From NCBI GenBank assembly GCA_034437715.1, contig DAOTTR010000362.1, positions 1 to 12,009 of the forward strand: DNA of 12,009 nucleotides, given 5' to 3'. The notes under the pieces were generated by a model, which saw only the letters and a list, made by a program, of their open reading frames with translations, ran no database searches and was not told the origin of the DNA. The position numbers were made by a program, and so were the translations under genes. The stretch comes from JAHBVH01 sp034437715 (lineage in GTDB: Bacteria > Chloroflexota > Anaerolineae > Caldilineales > Caldilineaceae). Below, piece after piece: positions 1 to 5,765 of this stretch. Position 1 is the stretch's first letter; the number at the start of each line of letters is the position of its first letter.

Positions 1-51
1 TAAAATCGCGGCTCCTCTAGTAGATCCCGGCGTAAATAAGGTACCCTATTT

Positions 52-252
52 TTACCATGATGTACACGAGTAACGTGCCTGATTAACTGCCGTGGTATCT
101 ACGCCCAACTGTACTAGTGTGCTATGTCTTTCATCTTTTAGAAGTAAAAGATATAGGTCAGTAAATACCAGCTGTGCCTGCTCAAAAGAGACTTTATGTT
201 TCTCTTGATTCTCTTGGTTCTTGTCCTCATCCCATTCAAATGTCTCAGGCAT
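52..252 (-). pseudogene. BrnT-like type II toxin, truncated
   Basis: The 66-residue frame opens with FEWDEDKNQENQEKHKVSF followed by an AQLVF-x-D segment and a D-E-R-H-S motif. This is the N-terminal half of the BrnT family (ribonuclease toxins of type II toxin-antitoxin pairs, usually about 90 residues). After RHS the similarity stops: the expected strand and the C-terminal IRIISAR-type motif are absent and the frame ends at 52. In another minus-strand frame, bases about 85-17 read SGTLLVYIMVK, which resembles the missing GRLLVVVYTER part, so one or more frameshifts are a better explanation than a natural short form. The partner antitoxin (BrnA) would lie left of base 1 and cannot be seen. 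Family assignment is fairly sure for the N-terminus; loss of function is inferred. Confidence 0.6.
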
Positions 253-258
253 ATGGAC

Positions 259-287
259 AGTATAGCAATATAGGCAACAAATTGCAA
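259..287 (-). promoter_or_regulatory. sigma70-type promoter of the BrnT-like gene
   Basis: On the minus strand TTGCAA (287-282) and TATACT (264-259) are 17 nt apart. The ATG at 252-250 begins only 6 nt after the -10 box, so the predicted transcription start falls on or next to the start codon and the mRNA would be leaderless. No Shine-Dalgarno sequence is possible in the gap GTCCAT. Confidence 0.5.
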
Positions 288-367
288 TACAAAAGATATG
301 GCTATTTATGACAAAAAAATTACTACGGGTTATATGGAGATCAGCTAGCGATAACGCTGCCTTAAAA

Positions 368-1039
368 TTAGAACAGACGGAAGAGTCTCCCCAAATCCGG
401 TCCCCAAATCGAGAGCGCCAGGAGTAATTGGCCCCAAAACAGGATTACAGGGATTAAAACTTTGGCGAAGCGCACCGGTCGGTAAAAGCGATCAATGGCT
501 TGCAGCGAATCAGTCACCACCAAGCAGAGTGCCCCCGTCAAGAGCAGCCATGCCCACGGTTGGCCGGCCACCACGACGACTTCCAACGCTTGCCAGCTCG
601 TTAGCAAGAGGATCACACCATAAATCAAAACAGAAATTTGTAGCTCGGCCAATCGGGGCGCGAGCAGCCAACCGATCCCACCAGCATAGACTAGGAGCAG
701 GAGTACCCAGGGGGTTGGCCACGCCAGCGTGTGCAAGTCACCAAAGGCACTCATATAGACTAGCAGCGCAATCAGCGTAAAGGCCTTGTTGACAACCAGG
801 GGTACGCCGAGCAACAGCGCAATTGCGCTGCCAAGCAACTGTAAGATCAATCCTAACATGATCGCTGCTTTGTAGTAGGCGGCGATCGGCTCCGGCGTGA
901 TCAAGGCAATCAGCAGGATCAACGCCATGATGATGGGGTGAAAATAGGGGCGCGGCGTGGTATATTCTCCGCGCAGGTAGAGAACAGCCGTGGCAATTAC
1001 ACCGATGATCAGCAGGAGGGTGGCATAGACAGAAATCAT
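368..1039 (-). CDS. YhhN/TMEM86 family membrane protein (lysoplasmalogenase-like)
   Basis: Polytopic membrane protein of 223 residues with about seven or eight hydrophobic segments, such as 5-22, 36-48, 58-80, 86-99, 111-127, 133-150, 162-177 and 193-211. The C-terminal stretch TGALCLVVTDSLQAIDRF (168-185), followed by a VILFWGQLLLALS helix, matches the YhhN family signature; known members hydrolyse the vinyl-ether bond of lysoplasmalogens. Asp177 (VTDS) is kept, but the family's first GD motif, normally in LLGDVLL, reads LLGS here (Ser71), so catalysis is doubtful. I chose ATG at 1039-1037 because a TTGGGC-N17-TACAAT promoter ends 6 nt before it; a GTG at 1066 would add nine residues but lies upstream of that -10 box. 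It is divergent from the DinB-like gene, with a palindromic element between them. Confidence 0.7.
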   Translation of the reverse strand: MISVYATLLLIIGVIATAVLYLRGEYTTPRPYFHPIIMALILLIALITPEPIAAYYKAAIMLGLILQLLGSAIALLLGVPLVVNKAFTLIALLVYMSAFGDLHTLAWPTPWVLLLLVYAGGIGWLLAPRLAELQISVLIYGVILLLTSWQALEVVVVAGQPWAWLLLTGALCLVVTDSLQAIDRFYRPVRFAKVLIPVILFWGQLLLALSIWGPDLGRLFRLF

Positions 1040-1045
1040 ATTCCT

Positions 1046-1074
1046 ATTGTACCTGAAGTTATGCACAGGCCCAA
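1046..1074 (-). promoter_or_regulatory. predicted promoter of the YhhN-family gene
   Basis: Minus-strand TTGGGC (1074-1069), 17 nt spacer, TACAAT (1051-1046), then AGGAAT and the ATG. The spacing of the -10 box to ATG (6 nt) is the same as for the BrnT-like gene, again predicting a leaderless message. AGGA is present but only 2 nt from ATG, too close for a normal ribosome binding site. Confidence 0.45.
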
Positions 1075-1082
1075 TCTGTAGC

Positions 1083-1232
1083 AGTTCGACGGGTGCAATT
1101 CAATTTGGGGTAAATTTTAGCACGCGCGCAACGTGTGCCGGGGACGATCGGGGTTACCGTTTGTCGAACCGGTGTGGTCGTCGATCGTCCCCGGCACACC
1201 TCCCCAAAACTGCATTACACCCCTAGTTCGAC
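1083..1232. mobile_element. MITE-like palindromic element with 8-bp direct repeats
   Basis: The core spans 1091-1223. The left end GGGTGCAATTCAATTTGGGG (1091-1110) matches the reverse complement of 1222-1202 at 17 of 21 aligned positions. Inside lies a perfect 18-bp inverted repeat, GTGTGCCGGGGACGATCG at 1133-1150 and its complement at 1182-1199, with a 31-nt loop. The octamer AGTTCGAC flanks the element as a direct repeat (1083-1090 and 1225-1232), the left copy abutting and the right copy 1-2 nt away, as a target-site duplication would. There is no room for a transposase, so it would be non-autonomous. A divergent operator is the alternative reading. Confidence 0.55.
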
Positions 1233-1313
1233 TTTTGCGCAAAGGCCAGACGCTTTTGTTGCTGGCTTCTGTGCGCTGGTTTATGGTAGAATAGGGGAGA
1301 GAACGCTCCCGTT

Positions 1314-1343
1314 TGTAACCCAGCAGGACACATGTCCGTTACA
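1314..1343 (+). promoter_or_regulatory. possible 5'-leader stem-loop before the DinB-like gene
   Basis: TGTAAC (1314-1319) pairs with GTTACA (1338-1343), and GGACA (1326-1330) with TGTCC (1333-1337), leaving a six-base bulge CCAGCA on the left side. The structure ends 5 nt before the AAGGTAGGA ribosome binding region of the next gene. It could be an operator or a leader hairpin; no known riboswitch class is recognised. Confidence 0.25.
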
Positions 1344-1360
1344 CAACAAAGGTAGGACGT

Positions 1361-1873
1361 ATGCATCACGTCATAATAGCGCGCCAACTGGCACAGCAAG
1401 CGCAAACCATTCGCTCGCTTGCCACCGCGATCACGGCGGACCAAGCGCGCTGGAAACCCACGCCCGCCGATTGGTCCATTTTGGAAGTGATCAATCATCT
1501 CTACGATGAAGAACGCGAAGATTTTCGTGTGCGTGTGGATTATATTCTGCACGGCAACGATGGAGCGCCCGCGGCCATTGATCCTGCCGCCTGGGTGACC
1601 GCGCGCGGCTATAATACGTGCAATCCTGCCCAATCGCTGCAAAATTTTCTCGACGAACGTGATCGCTCTGTGGCCTGGCTCCATGGGTTGGGCCAAAGCG
1701 GTTGGGAGAACAGTTACACCCATCCTTCGGGCTTTACGATCAGCGCCCGCGCAATGCTGGCCTGTTGGGTGGCACATGATCTGCTGCACACCCGGCAACT
1801 GGTTGAACTCCACTACGCTTGGCACCAAACCCAGGTTGCGCCCCTCTCCCTGGCCTATGCCGGTGACTGGTAG
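1361..1873 (+). CDS. DinB-like superfamily protein
   Basis: A 170-residue, probably cytoplasmic helical-bundle protein. The DinB/YfiT-like metal-binding triad is visible: His46 in the first conserved helix (WSILEVINHLYDEE), and His139 and His143 in AHDLLHTRQL near the C-terminus. Length and spacing fit the family. Members include thiol-dependent S-transferases and damage-induced proteins, but most, including this one, have no assigned substrate. The start ATG at 1361 has a GGTAGGA/AAGG ribosome binding region at 1349-1357. It is the first plus-strand gene of the window and is followed by a palindromic repeat, not by a clear terminator, so read-through into the dehydratase gene cannot be excluded. 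Confidence 0.82.
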   Translation: MHHVIIARQLAQQAQTIRSLATAITADQARWKPTPADWSILEVINHLYDEEREDFRVRVDYILHGNDGAPAAIDPAAWVTARGYNTCNPAQSLQNFLDERDRSVAWLHGLGQSGWENSYTHPSGFTISARAMLACWVAHDLLHTRQLVELHYAWHQTQVAPLSLAYAGDW

Positions 1874-1888
1874 TCAATATATTAGACC

Positions 1889-1989
1889 TTATGCCGATTT
1901 AATTTTGTGCATGCGTAGGTGCGGTTTGTAACCGCACCTACAAGAACAATTGCATCGGGTTTTGTTGCCCAAATAACCAATCGGCATAA
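1889..1989. repeat. nested palindromic repeat (11-bp termini plus 12-bp hairpin)
   Basis: Outer arms TTATGCCGATT (1889-1899) and AATCGGCATAA (1979-1989) are perfect inverted repeats. Inside, GTAGGTGCGGTT (1915-1926) and AACCGCACCTAC (1930-1941) form a perfect 12-bp stem with a 3-nt loop. Hairpins of this GTAGGTGCGG type resemble dispersed REP-like palindromes of bacterial genomes. No target-site duplication is visible next to the outer arms. The inner hairpin has no U-tract on either side, so it is a poor intrinsic terminator. Confidence 0.6.
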
Positions 1990-1990
1990 T
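1962..1990 (+). promoter_or_regulatory. predicted promoter of the enolase-superfamily gene
   Basis: TTGTTG (1962-1967), a 17-nt spacer and CATAAT (1985-1990) give a plausible sigma70-type promoter about 39 nt before the ATG at 2029. The -10 box is embedded in the right terminal arm of the nested palindrome, so the repeat appears to contribute the promoter. Confidence 0.4.
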
Positions 1991-2028
1991 CTCTATTCAC
2001 AAAAACAAAGAACCACTTGAGGAATTTC

Positions 2029-3189
2029 ATGAAAATTACCGATATTAAGTGCTACCCCGTCTGGGTCGGCACGCGCAATCAATGCTTGGTCAAGGTTGAG
2101 ACCGATGAGGGCATCTATGGCTGGGGTGAATCGGGCCTATCGGGGCGCGAATTGGCGGTGGCCGGTGCAGTCCAGCATTATCGCGAATTTCTGTTGGGGC
2201 GCGATCCCATGCGTATGGGCGCGCTCTGGCAAGAGATGTACCGCAGCCAATACTTTGAAGGCGGGCGTGTGCTCACCGCTGCCATCTCGGCGATTGATAT
2301 TGCGCTCTATGACATTGCGGGCAAGGCATTGGGCGTGCCGGTCTATCAACTGTTGGGCGGCAAGCAGCGCGACTATGTACCCTGCTTCGCCACCTGTAGC
2401 TCGGCAGCGGGACCCAAGTTCCTCGAAGATGTCAAACTGTTGCTCGATAGCGGCTGGGATGTCATTCGCACCGGCCCTGGGCACCCCGATCCCAAGGGTG
2501 ATCACAATCTCTTTGAGCCGCGCGCCTCGATTGGTATCACGGCCAAGTGGCTGACGCGGGCGCGCGAAGAATTTGGCCTGGATTTCATCCTGGGCATCGA
2601 CTATCATCACCGGCTCAATGTGGCCGAGGCGGCGTCGTTCTGCCAGCGTATGCCATCGGGCGTGCTGGATTTCCTCGAAGAGCCGATCCGCGATGAAACG
2701 CCCGAAGCCTACGAAGCGCTGCGCAGCATGACCGGCGTACCCTTTGCGATTGGTGAAGAGTTTGCCAGCAAATGGCAATTCCTGCCCTACATCGAGCGCG
2801 GCATTACCAACTTTGTGCGCATCGACGTCTGTAACGTGGGTGGGCTGACCGAATCGATGAAGGTAGCGGCCATGGCCGAAGCGCATTACATCGATCTGAT
2901 GCCCCACAATCCGCTGGGGCCGGTTTGTACAGCAGCGACGATCCACCTGGCCGCCGCAGTGCCCAATTTTGCCTGGCTGGAAGTGCGCGTCTCCCCCACC
3001 GAACCAGGGAAATTTAGCGATCCCGACATTTTCCCGGTGCAGCCGCAACTGGAAGGCGCACGTTTCCCCGTGTTGGACACGCCCGGCCTGGGCGTTGAGG
3101 TCAATGAGGAATTTATCAAGCAACAATCTTTCAAATTCTGGGAAGCGCCCCACCTGCACAAGCATGATGGCTCATTCACAAATTGGTAG
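2029..3189 (+). CDS. Mandelate racemase/enolase superfamily dehydratase, galactonate dehydratase-like
   Basis: A 386-residue cytosolic enzyme of the enolase superfamily, expected to remove water from an acid sugar to give a 2-keto-3-deoxy acid. The N-terminal capping domain (1-~115) includes ETDEGIYGWGE and the barrel follows. Visible active-site residues by alignment from memory with E. coli GalD are Asp191 and His193 (GIDYHHR), Glu217 (FLEEP), Glu243 (IGEEF), the Asp266/His293 dyad (RIDVCNVGG and MPHNPLGP) and Glu318 (WLEVR). The GLGVEV-N-E segment and the C-terminal HLHKHDGSFTNW also fit GalD-type enzymes. ATG at 2029 is preferred because TTGAGGAA lies just ahead; a TTG at 2017 would place that Shine-Dalgarno inside the gene. 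It is followed, after an 81-bp gap, by an amidohydrolase likely to act in the same pathway. The true substrate is not settled. Confidence 0.85.
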   Translation: MKITDIKCYPVWVGTRNQCLVKVETDEGIYGWGESGLSGRELAVAGAVQHYREFLLGRDPMRMGALWQEMYRSQYFEGGRVLTAAISAIDIALYDIAGKALGVPVYQLLGGKQRDYVPCFATCSSAAGPKFLEDVKLLLDSGWDVIRTGPGHPDPKGDHNLFEPRASIGITAKWLTRAREEFGLDFILGIDYHHRLNVAEAASFCQRMPSGVLDFLEEPIRDETPEAYEALRSMTGVPFAIGEEFASKWQFLPYIERGITNFVRIDVCNVGGLTESMKVAAMAEAHYIDLMPHNPLGPVCTAATIHLAAAVPNFAWLEVRVSPTEPGKFSDPDIFPVQPQLEGARFPVLDTPGLGVEVNEEFIKQQSFKFWEAPHLHKHDGSFTNW

Positions 3190-3200
3190 ATCATCGTTCG

Positions 3201-3235
3201 TAGAGCTTTAGGGTTTTAGAAACCCTAAAGCTCTA
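3201..3235. repeat. 16-bp perfect palindrome between dehydratase and amidohydrolase
   Basis: TAGAGCTTTAGGGTTT (3201-3216) and its exact reverse complement (3220-3235) are separated by TAG. No U-tract follows on either strand, so it is more like a REP-type or mRNA-processing hairpin than an intrinsic terminator. It sits between two genes that look co-functional and could adjust their relative expression. Confidence 0.6.
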
Positions 3236-3270
3236 AAATCACAACAAATCCAGCACCCGAAGGAGATCCT

Positions 3271-4113
3271 ATGATTATCGACAGTCATTGTCACGCTTGG
3301 ACCTATTGGCCCTATACGCCAGTGGTGCCCGATCCCGAATCGCGCGGGCGTGTCGAACAATTGCTCGACCAAATGAACTTGCACGGCGTGGACAAAGCCG
3401 TGGTCATCTGTGCCCAGATCGACAATAATCCCAGCAACAACGAATATATCGCCGAGGTGGCCGCACAACACAGCGACCGCCTCTATCAATTTCCCGATGT
3501 CGATTGTTCGTGGTCGTCCACCTATCATACGCCCGGCGCGGCGGATCGTCTGCGCGCCATTGCCGAGCGTTGGCCGATCAAGGGCTTCACCCACTATCTG
3601 CGCCAGGAAGATGACGGCTGGCTCTACTCGGATGAAGGCACGGCCTTTTTCAAGGTCGCCGCCGACTATAATCTGATTGCCAGTATCGCCGGTGCGCCCC
3701 AACACCAGCCCGCCATTCGCAAAGTCGCCGAGCGCTTTCCATCGATGCCCATCCTCTGCCATCATTTGGCGGGGGCCAGGGCCGACGAACCTTATCCCAA
3801 TGCCGGGTTGCAGGAAATTTTAGCGTCGGCTGCGCTGCCCAACATGTACATCAAGCTCTCAGGCTTTGCCTACTGCTCACCCATCAAGTGGAACTTCCCC
3901 TATTCCGACACCCATTGGGTGATCCGTTCCCTCTACGAACGCTTCGGCCCCCATCGCATGTGCTGGGGTTCCGACTATCCAGTCGTCCGCTTCTTTATGA
4001 CCTATCAACAGTCGCTCGAAGCGTTTCGCACCCATTGTAGCTTTGTCACGCCGGGTGACAAGGAGTGGATCCTGGGCAATACCCTGGCTCGCTTGCTAGA
4101 ACAGGCGCGCTAA
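3271..4113 (+). CDS. Amidohydrolase_2 family hydrolase, sugar lactonase-like
   Basis: A 280-residue metal-dependent TIM-barrel hydrolase of the COG3618/amidohydrolase_2 type, a group containing L-fuconolactonase and L-rhamnono-lactonase. The N-terminal DSHCHAW gives the His6-x-His8 metal pair, CHHLAG supplies His164/165, YIKLSG (193-198) is the usual barrel strand, and WGSDYPV carries Asp235. Length fits the family. The start has a strong Shine-Dalgarno, GAAGGAGAT, about 6 nt before the ATG. It follows the galactonate-dehydratase-like gene, so the pair probably opens a sugar lactone and dehydrates the resulting aldonate. No signal peptide is seen. Substrate is inferred from context only; a decarboxylase-type member of the same superfamily is possible but less likely here. 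Confidence 0.82.
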   Translation: MIIDSHCHAWTYWPYTPVVPDPESRGRVEQLLDQMNLHGVDKAVVICAQIDNNPSNNEYIAEVAAQHSDRLYQFPDVDCSWSSTYHTPGAADRLRAIAERWPIKGFTHYLRQEDDGWLYSDEGTAFFKVAADYNLIASIAGAPQHQPAIRKVAERFPSMPILCHHLAGARADEPYPNAGLQEILASAALPNMYIKLSGFAYCSPIKWNFPYSDTHWVIRSLYERFGPHRMCWGSDYPVVRFFMTYQQSLEAFRTHCSFVTPGDKEWILGNTLARLLEQAR

Positions 4114-4121
4114 TCGTTGAA

Positions 4122-4150
4122 AACAGGCTTCATGCTATGTGAAGCCTGTT
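4122..4150 (+). terminator. hairpin after the amidohydrolase, possible terminator
   Basis: AACAGGCTTCA (4122-4132) and TGAAGCCTGTT (4140-4150) form a perfect 11-bp stem with a 7-nt loop, starting 9 nt after the stop codon. The downstream sequence ACATCTC lacks a U-tract, so termination would be weak or factor-assisted. Confidence 0.4.
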
Positions 4151-4195
4151 ACATCTCATGTGTCGCCGAAAGGGTAATCGGCGTTCGGGGGTGAG

Positions 4196-5290
4196 ATGGC
4201 ACCGTTGTCGATTCAACACGCGCAGATCGATCCACATCGATTGGTGGGTAATCGGTATAGGCTGTTGACGCGCCTGGGCGTGGGCGGCATGGGGCAAGTC
4301 TACCATGCGCTCGATCGGTTGACTGGGGAAGCGGTCGCGCTCAAACGGGTGCTGACCCATGCCGTCTCCCCGGATGTCGATCCTACGCTGCGGTTGGCGC
4401 TGGCGCAGGAGTTTCAAGCGCTGGCGGGGTTGCGCCACCCGAATATTATTGGGGTGCGCGATTATGGGTTCGACCAGGCGCGCCAACCCTATTTCACCAT
4501 GGACTTGCTCTACAATCCCCGCACGCTGGTGGCCGCCGGTCAATTGCTCTCCCCAGACGCCAAGCTGAAGCTGCTGCTGCCCGTGCTACATGCCCTGGCC
4601 TATATCCATCGCCGCGGAATCATCCACCGCGATCTGAAGCCGGGCAACATTCTGGTGAGTGGCGCGGCCGTCAAGGTCCTGGACTTTGGGTTGGCCACGA
4701 TTGTTGGGCAGCAGACTTCACCCTCGGGCACCCTGCGCTATATGGCACCAGAGGTATTGCGGGGCGGGGCGGCCACGAGTGCCGCGGATCTCTATGCCCT
4801 GGGCGTGATCGCCTATGAACTCTTTGCCGGTTGGCACCCCTTTGCCCCTACAGGACAGCCGATTTCTACTGAAATGCTGCAAAACAGCGAACCCGATTGG
4901 TCCTACGTAGCGCTGGAACCGGCCCTGATCGCCGTGCTCCAACGCTTATTGGCCAAAGAACCACAGGATCGCTATGCCGACGCCCAGGCCGTCATTGCGG
5001 CATTGGGCGCGGTCACCGGGCAACTGTTGCCTGTCGAGACGGTGGCGACACGCGAAAGTTTTCTACAAGCCGCGCCCCTGATTGGCCGGGAAGCACAACT
5101 CGCGCAATTGACCGCTGCGCTGACCCAAGCCGTGGCCGAGCAAGGTAGCGCCTGGTTGATCGGCGGCGAGAGTGGTGTGGGTAAGTCACGCTTGCTGAGT
5201 GAGTTACGTACCCAGGCGCTGGTACAAGGCGTGACGGTGCCGCTGTGCGCGAAGCGCTGCGCACCTGGCACGAACCCACTGCGCGCGTGA
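4196..5290 (+). CDS. Ser/Thr protein kinase with truncated AAA ATPase tail
   Basis: The Hanks-type kinase domain is complete (about 21-270): glycine loop LGVGGMGQVY (27-36), Lys50 in VALK, Glu72 in the alpha-C helix, HRDLKPGN (144-151), DFG (163-165), APE (184-186) and the DLYALG helix (198-203). No transmembrane segment or PASTA repeat follows, so it is cytosolic. After a linker comes LIGREAQLAQL and a Walker A motif GESGVGKS (324-331), the start of an AAA_16-type ATPase. That domain breaks off at about residue 346 (ALVQGV), and the last 18 residues look like out-of-frame translation of the next remnant. Relatives continue for several hundred residues. The kinase could still act, but the sensor/ATPase part is gone; the gene may be decaying. 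ATG at 4196 has a G-rich stretch immediately upstream. Confidence 0.75.
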   Translation: MAPLSIQHAQIDPHRLVGNRYRLLTRLGVGGMGQVYHALDRLTGEAVALKRVLTHAVSPDVDPTLRLALAQEFQALAGLRHPNIIGVRDYGFDQARQPYFTMDLLYNPRTLVAAGQLLSPDAKLKLLLPVLHALAYIHRRGIIHRDLKPGNILVSGAAVKVLDFGLATIVGQQTSPSGTLRYMAPEVLRGGAATSAADLYALGVIAYELFAGWHPFAPTGQPISTEMLQNSEPDWSYVALEPALIAVLQRLLAKEPQDRYADAQAVIAALGAVTGQLLPVETVATRESFLQAAPLIGREAQLAQLTAALTQAVAEQGSAWLIGGESGVGKSRLLSELRTQALVQGVTVPLCAKRCAPGTNPLRA

Positions 5291-5550
5291 TTGTCCAGCA
5301 AGCAGGCGCAAACAGCACGACGACACGGCGGGTTAGCACGCTCAAAGCGTTGTTGCAACAAGCTGCGGCAGAACTCCAGGCCGCGCCGCGCGATCTTAAG
5401 CTCTTTCGCGCCCTACAGCATACCTACTTTCAGCCAGCCGCCACCCAAGGACAAGCGGCAAAACTCCTCGATCTCCCCTTTAGCACCTATCGCCGCCATT
5501 TGGCTTCCGGCATTGCCTATGTTGTCGAGGGGCTCTGGCAACAAGAATAA
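5245..5550 (+). pseudogene. C-terminal HTH remnant of a Chloroflexota-type protein
   Basis: This frame (GTG at 5245, 101 residues) overlaps the kinase end by 46 bases in another frame. REALRTWHEP, APRDLKLFRALQHTY and especially AAKLLDLPFSTYRRHL (71-86) look like the C-terminal end of large ATP-binding regulatory proteins that I remember from Chloroflexota; the segment 66-95 should form a helix-turn-helix. In-frame sequence upstream of the GTG reads DGAA, which also fits that family, so the homology probably begins at about 5233 and the GTG is not a true start. The remnant has no ribosome binding site. I infer that a deletion joined the kinase-ATPase gene to the tail of a neighbour. The family assignment rests on memory, without an alignment. 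Confidence 0.55.
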
Positions 5551-5632
5551 TCATCTTGACCTTTACGCGGCGGCTGGAACGGGGATTGTATCCAACTGCA
5601 TGAGTTCATCGATCAGCGTCAAATTGCTCATT

Positions 5633-5660
5633 TTGACTGGTTACTCTTGTACACTATAGC
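5633..5660 (+). promoter_or_regulatory. possible promoter of the serine hydrolase operon
   Basis: TTGACT (5633-5638), a 16-nt spacer and TATAGC (5655-5660) lie in a 215-base stretch without a credible gene. A second TATAG-like box occurs at 5685-5689 without a good -35. Nothing else stands out between 5551 and 5765. Confidence 0.35.
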
Positions 5661-5765
5661 TCATGCGCATCCGCCCTGGTTGTGTTATAGTTGCCTTGTC
5701 TGTTTGTCATAGCAGCCGTGATAGGCTCAGCCGTCGCTGCTCAACACCCGATAAGGATACGAAAG

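Noticed and set aside
529..780. Plus-strand open frame inside the YhhN-family gene
   Set aside because: The minus-strand product has a coherent hydrophobic helix pattern and a family signature; this frame is an Arg/Ala-rich shadow.
1223..1828. Minus-strand open frame (201 codons) opposite the DinB-like gene
   Set aside because: The plus strand carries the metal-binding His triad and a ribosome binding site; the antisense frame has neither.
1915..1941. 12-bp hairpin as the terminator of the DinB-like gene
   Set aside because: No U-tract on either strand, and it sits symmetrically inside a larger inverted repeat.
2137..3165. Long minus-strand open frame (342 codons) opposite the dehydratase gene
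   Set aside because: It mirrors a well-conserved plus-strand gene, has no family motif, and is rich in His, Arg and Gln as expected for antisense of GC-rich coding DNA.
5691..5765. TTG start giving the first serine hydrolase a signal-peptide-like extension
   Set aside because: No ribosome binding site and no positive charge before the hydrophobic stretch; ATG 5766 has AAGGAT at good spacing. Kept as an alternative only.
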